Source: a virus. Taken from it: a stretch of 57,406 bases of DNA. The stretch covers positions 1 through 57,406 of IMG/VR virus record IMGVR_UViG_3300027668_000001. One strand, 5' to 3'. This document shows positions 56,718 to 57,406 of this stretch, piece by piece; the stretch's first letter is position 1, and the number at the start of each line of letters is the position of its first letter. The notes beneath the pieces are model-generated. The model saw nothing but the letters and a program-made list of their open reading frames with translations, ran no database searches and had not been told where the DNA came from. The translations under genes and the position numbers were made by a program.

Positions 56718-56900
56718 ATGCTTATGACAAATACTGAAGTAATGAACACTATAGCACTCGCATATATAGCCAATGACCTTTGTGGTGAAAAGGATATATT
56801 CTGGACCGCAGACGGTGAGCCAATTGTGTATGTTCAGAACAACCACAGTGAATACTACCACTTCGAAGGTGGGTTCTACGACTGTGAAGATAGCTACTAA
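56718..56900 (+). CDS. Hypothetical early protein (60 aa)
   Basis: Start 56718 follows the repeated SD element; the longer frame upstream runs through the A-free tract and is not credible. Acidic with aromatic residues (DIFWTADGEPIVYV, HFEGGFYDCEDSY). First gene of the early block. Not recognised. Confidence 0.75.
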   Translation: MLMTNTEVMNTIALAYIANDLCGEKDIFWTADGEPIVYVQNNHSEYYHFEGGFYDCEDSY

Positions 56901-56977
56901 GTCTTTTTGTTTCAGCAATCGTTATGGTTGCTGTTTCATAAACACTTAACCCAACCTATATCTTGAAAGGATATACC
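56899..56977 (+). promoter_or_regulatory. Structured leader, copy 3
   Basis: Same fold as 51-124, with the stem CAGCAA/TTGCTG and the SD hairpin. It has four extra bases (CCAA) before CCTATATC and ends ACC rather than ATT before the ATG. Confidence 0.7.
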
Positions 56978-57331
56978 ATGAAATTCCCAACGTCAGATAA
57001 GATCATCCTTCGTGCTGCTAAGCGTCTAGCCATACTTGAGGCAGGTGACAAACTTGGCAACGATGTGTGGATCAACAATCCCAAAGCAGATGCTTTAGGT
57101 GATTTCTTTCTAACTTGCTCAAAGAGCGAACTAATACGAATAGTTAAACTATCTCGTGTATGCCCAGATTACGCCTATGAAGCTCTTGACATTACCTATT
57201 TCAACGATGCGGTAACTAAAGCCGATAACAAAGAAGGCGCATTCTTAGATTTCTATTCTAAATTCAACTTGGAACCTAGAGACCTTGCACAAGATCAAAG
57301 ACAAATCTCACTCTTTAGAAGTTTCAACTAA
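56978..57331 (+). CDS. Hypothetical early protein (117 aa)
   Basis: Start 56978 follows the leader SD. Helix-rich, mixed charge (ILRAAKRLAILEAGDKL; SELIRIVKLSRVCPDYAYEAL). The segment ends QISLFRSFN. Not recognised. Its 3' end is the beginning of the 127-bp repeat; across the junction the next gene is the one at 125. Confidence 0.75.
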   Translation: MKFPTSDKIILRAAKRLAILEAGDKLGNDVWINNPKADALGDFFLTCSKSELIRIVKLSRVCPDYAYEALDITYFNDAVTKADNKEGAFLDFYSKFNLEPRDLAQDQRQISLFRSFN

Positions 57332-57406
57332 GTCTTTTTGTTTCAGCAATCGTAATGGTTGCTGTTTCATAAACACTTAACCTATATCTAGAAAGGATAT
57401 ATTATG
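57280..57406. repeat. Right copy of 127-bp terminal direct repeat
   Basis: Identical to bases 1-127. Includes the end of the gene at 56978-57331, a full structured leader and the ATG that corresponds to 125. Confidence 0.95.

Noticed and set aside
1-57406. Temperate lifestyle (integrase, repressor, attachment site)
   Set aside because: No integrase, excisionase or CI-like protein was recognised on either strand.

Overview
This window is a complete or nearly complete genome of a lytic, T7-like short-tailed phage (podovirus). The first 127 bases are repeated exactly as the last 127 bases, so the contig closes into a circle of 57,279 bp. I see no integrase, repressor, tRNA, CRISPR array or insertion sequence. 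The gene set is a mosaic: T7-type replication and RNA polymerase genes, SU10-type head genes (portal, capsid, adaptor), very long ejection proteins, a B12-dependent (class II) ribonucleotide reductase, ThyX, glutaredoxin, a DUF1127 protein and a tiny CbtB-like cobalt-transport protein. This combination points to a marine alphaproteobacterial host such as a Rhodobacteraceae or SAR116-type bacterium. That host call is inference from gene content, with nothing matched by search.

Layout. The plus strand carries the early and middle genes: about 56.7 kb, through the circle junction, to 16.66 kb. First comes a set of small takeover-type ORFs, three of them behind near-identical structured leaders. 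Then come tiny membrane proteins including CbtB, a gp2.5-like SSB, a hairpin-dense non-coding block (2954-3587), a nucleotide and DNA-modification block (MazG-like, cytosine-MTase-like, ThyX, glutaredoxin), and a replication block (DNA polymerase, 5' exonuclease, HNH, RusA, primase-helicase) ending with a T7-type RNA polymerase. The minus strand carries the late genes from 55.9 kb down to 16.7 kb: terminase, portal, a membrane/secreted cluster that is probably the lysis module, scaffold, capsid, adaptor, a modular tail-fibre cassette, NrdJ, tail nozzle, and the ejection proteins. One minus-strand gene (7038-7430) sits alone among the early genes.

Main discovery. The last late gene, a 1167-residue protein at 16715-20218, carries the single-subunit RNA polymerase signatures in order (GR, DGxxxG, RxxxKxxxMTxxYG, a TPxG-like segment and YDAF). 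It therefore looks like a second RNA polymerase packaged in the virion, analogous to N4 vRNAP but close to the size of N4's functional mini-vRNAP core. The other RNA polymerase (14103-16397) is T7-type. I also find five copies of a T7-like promoter (core TCTCTAAGTTCCTTATAG): four fire leftward into late genes or the isolated minus gene, and one fires rightward into the early block. Separately, four hairpins with the same geometry and compensating base changes lie upstream of plus-strand blocks and are candidate early promoters for the virion polymerase. Together these suggest a hybrid N4/T7 cascade: injected vRNAP, then hairpin early promoters, then the T7-type RNAP, then the late minus-strand operon, including vRNAP for the next virion.

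Second theme. A 56-residue CbtB-like protein on the early side and a B12-dependent NrdJ on the late side suggest that the phage both uses cobalamin and influences cobalt supply.
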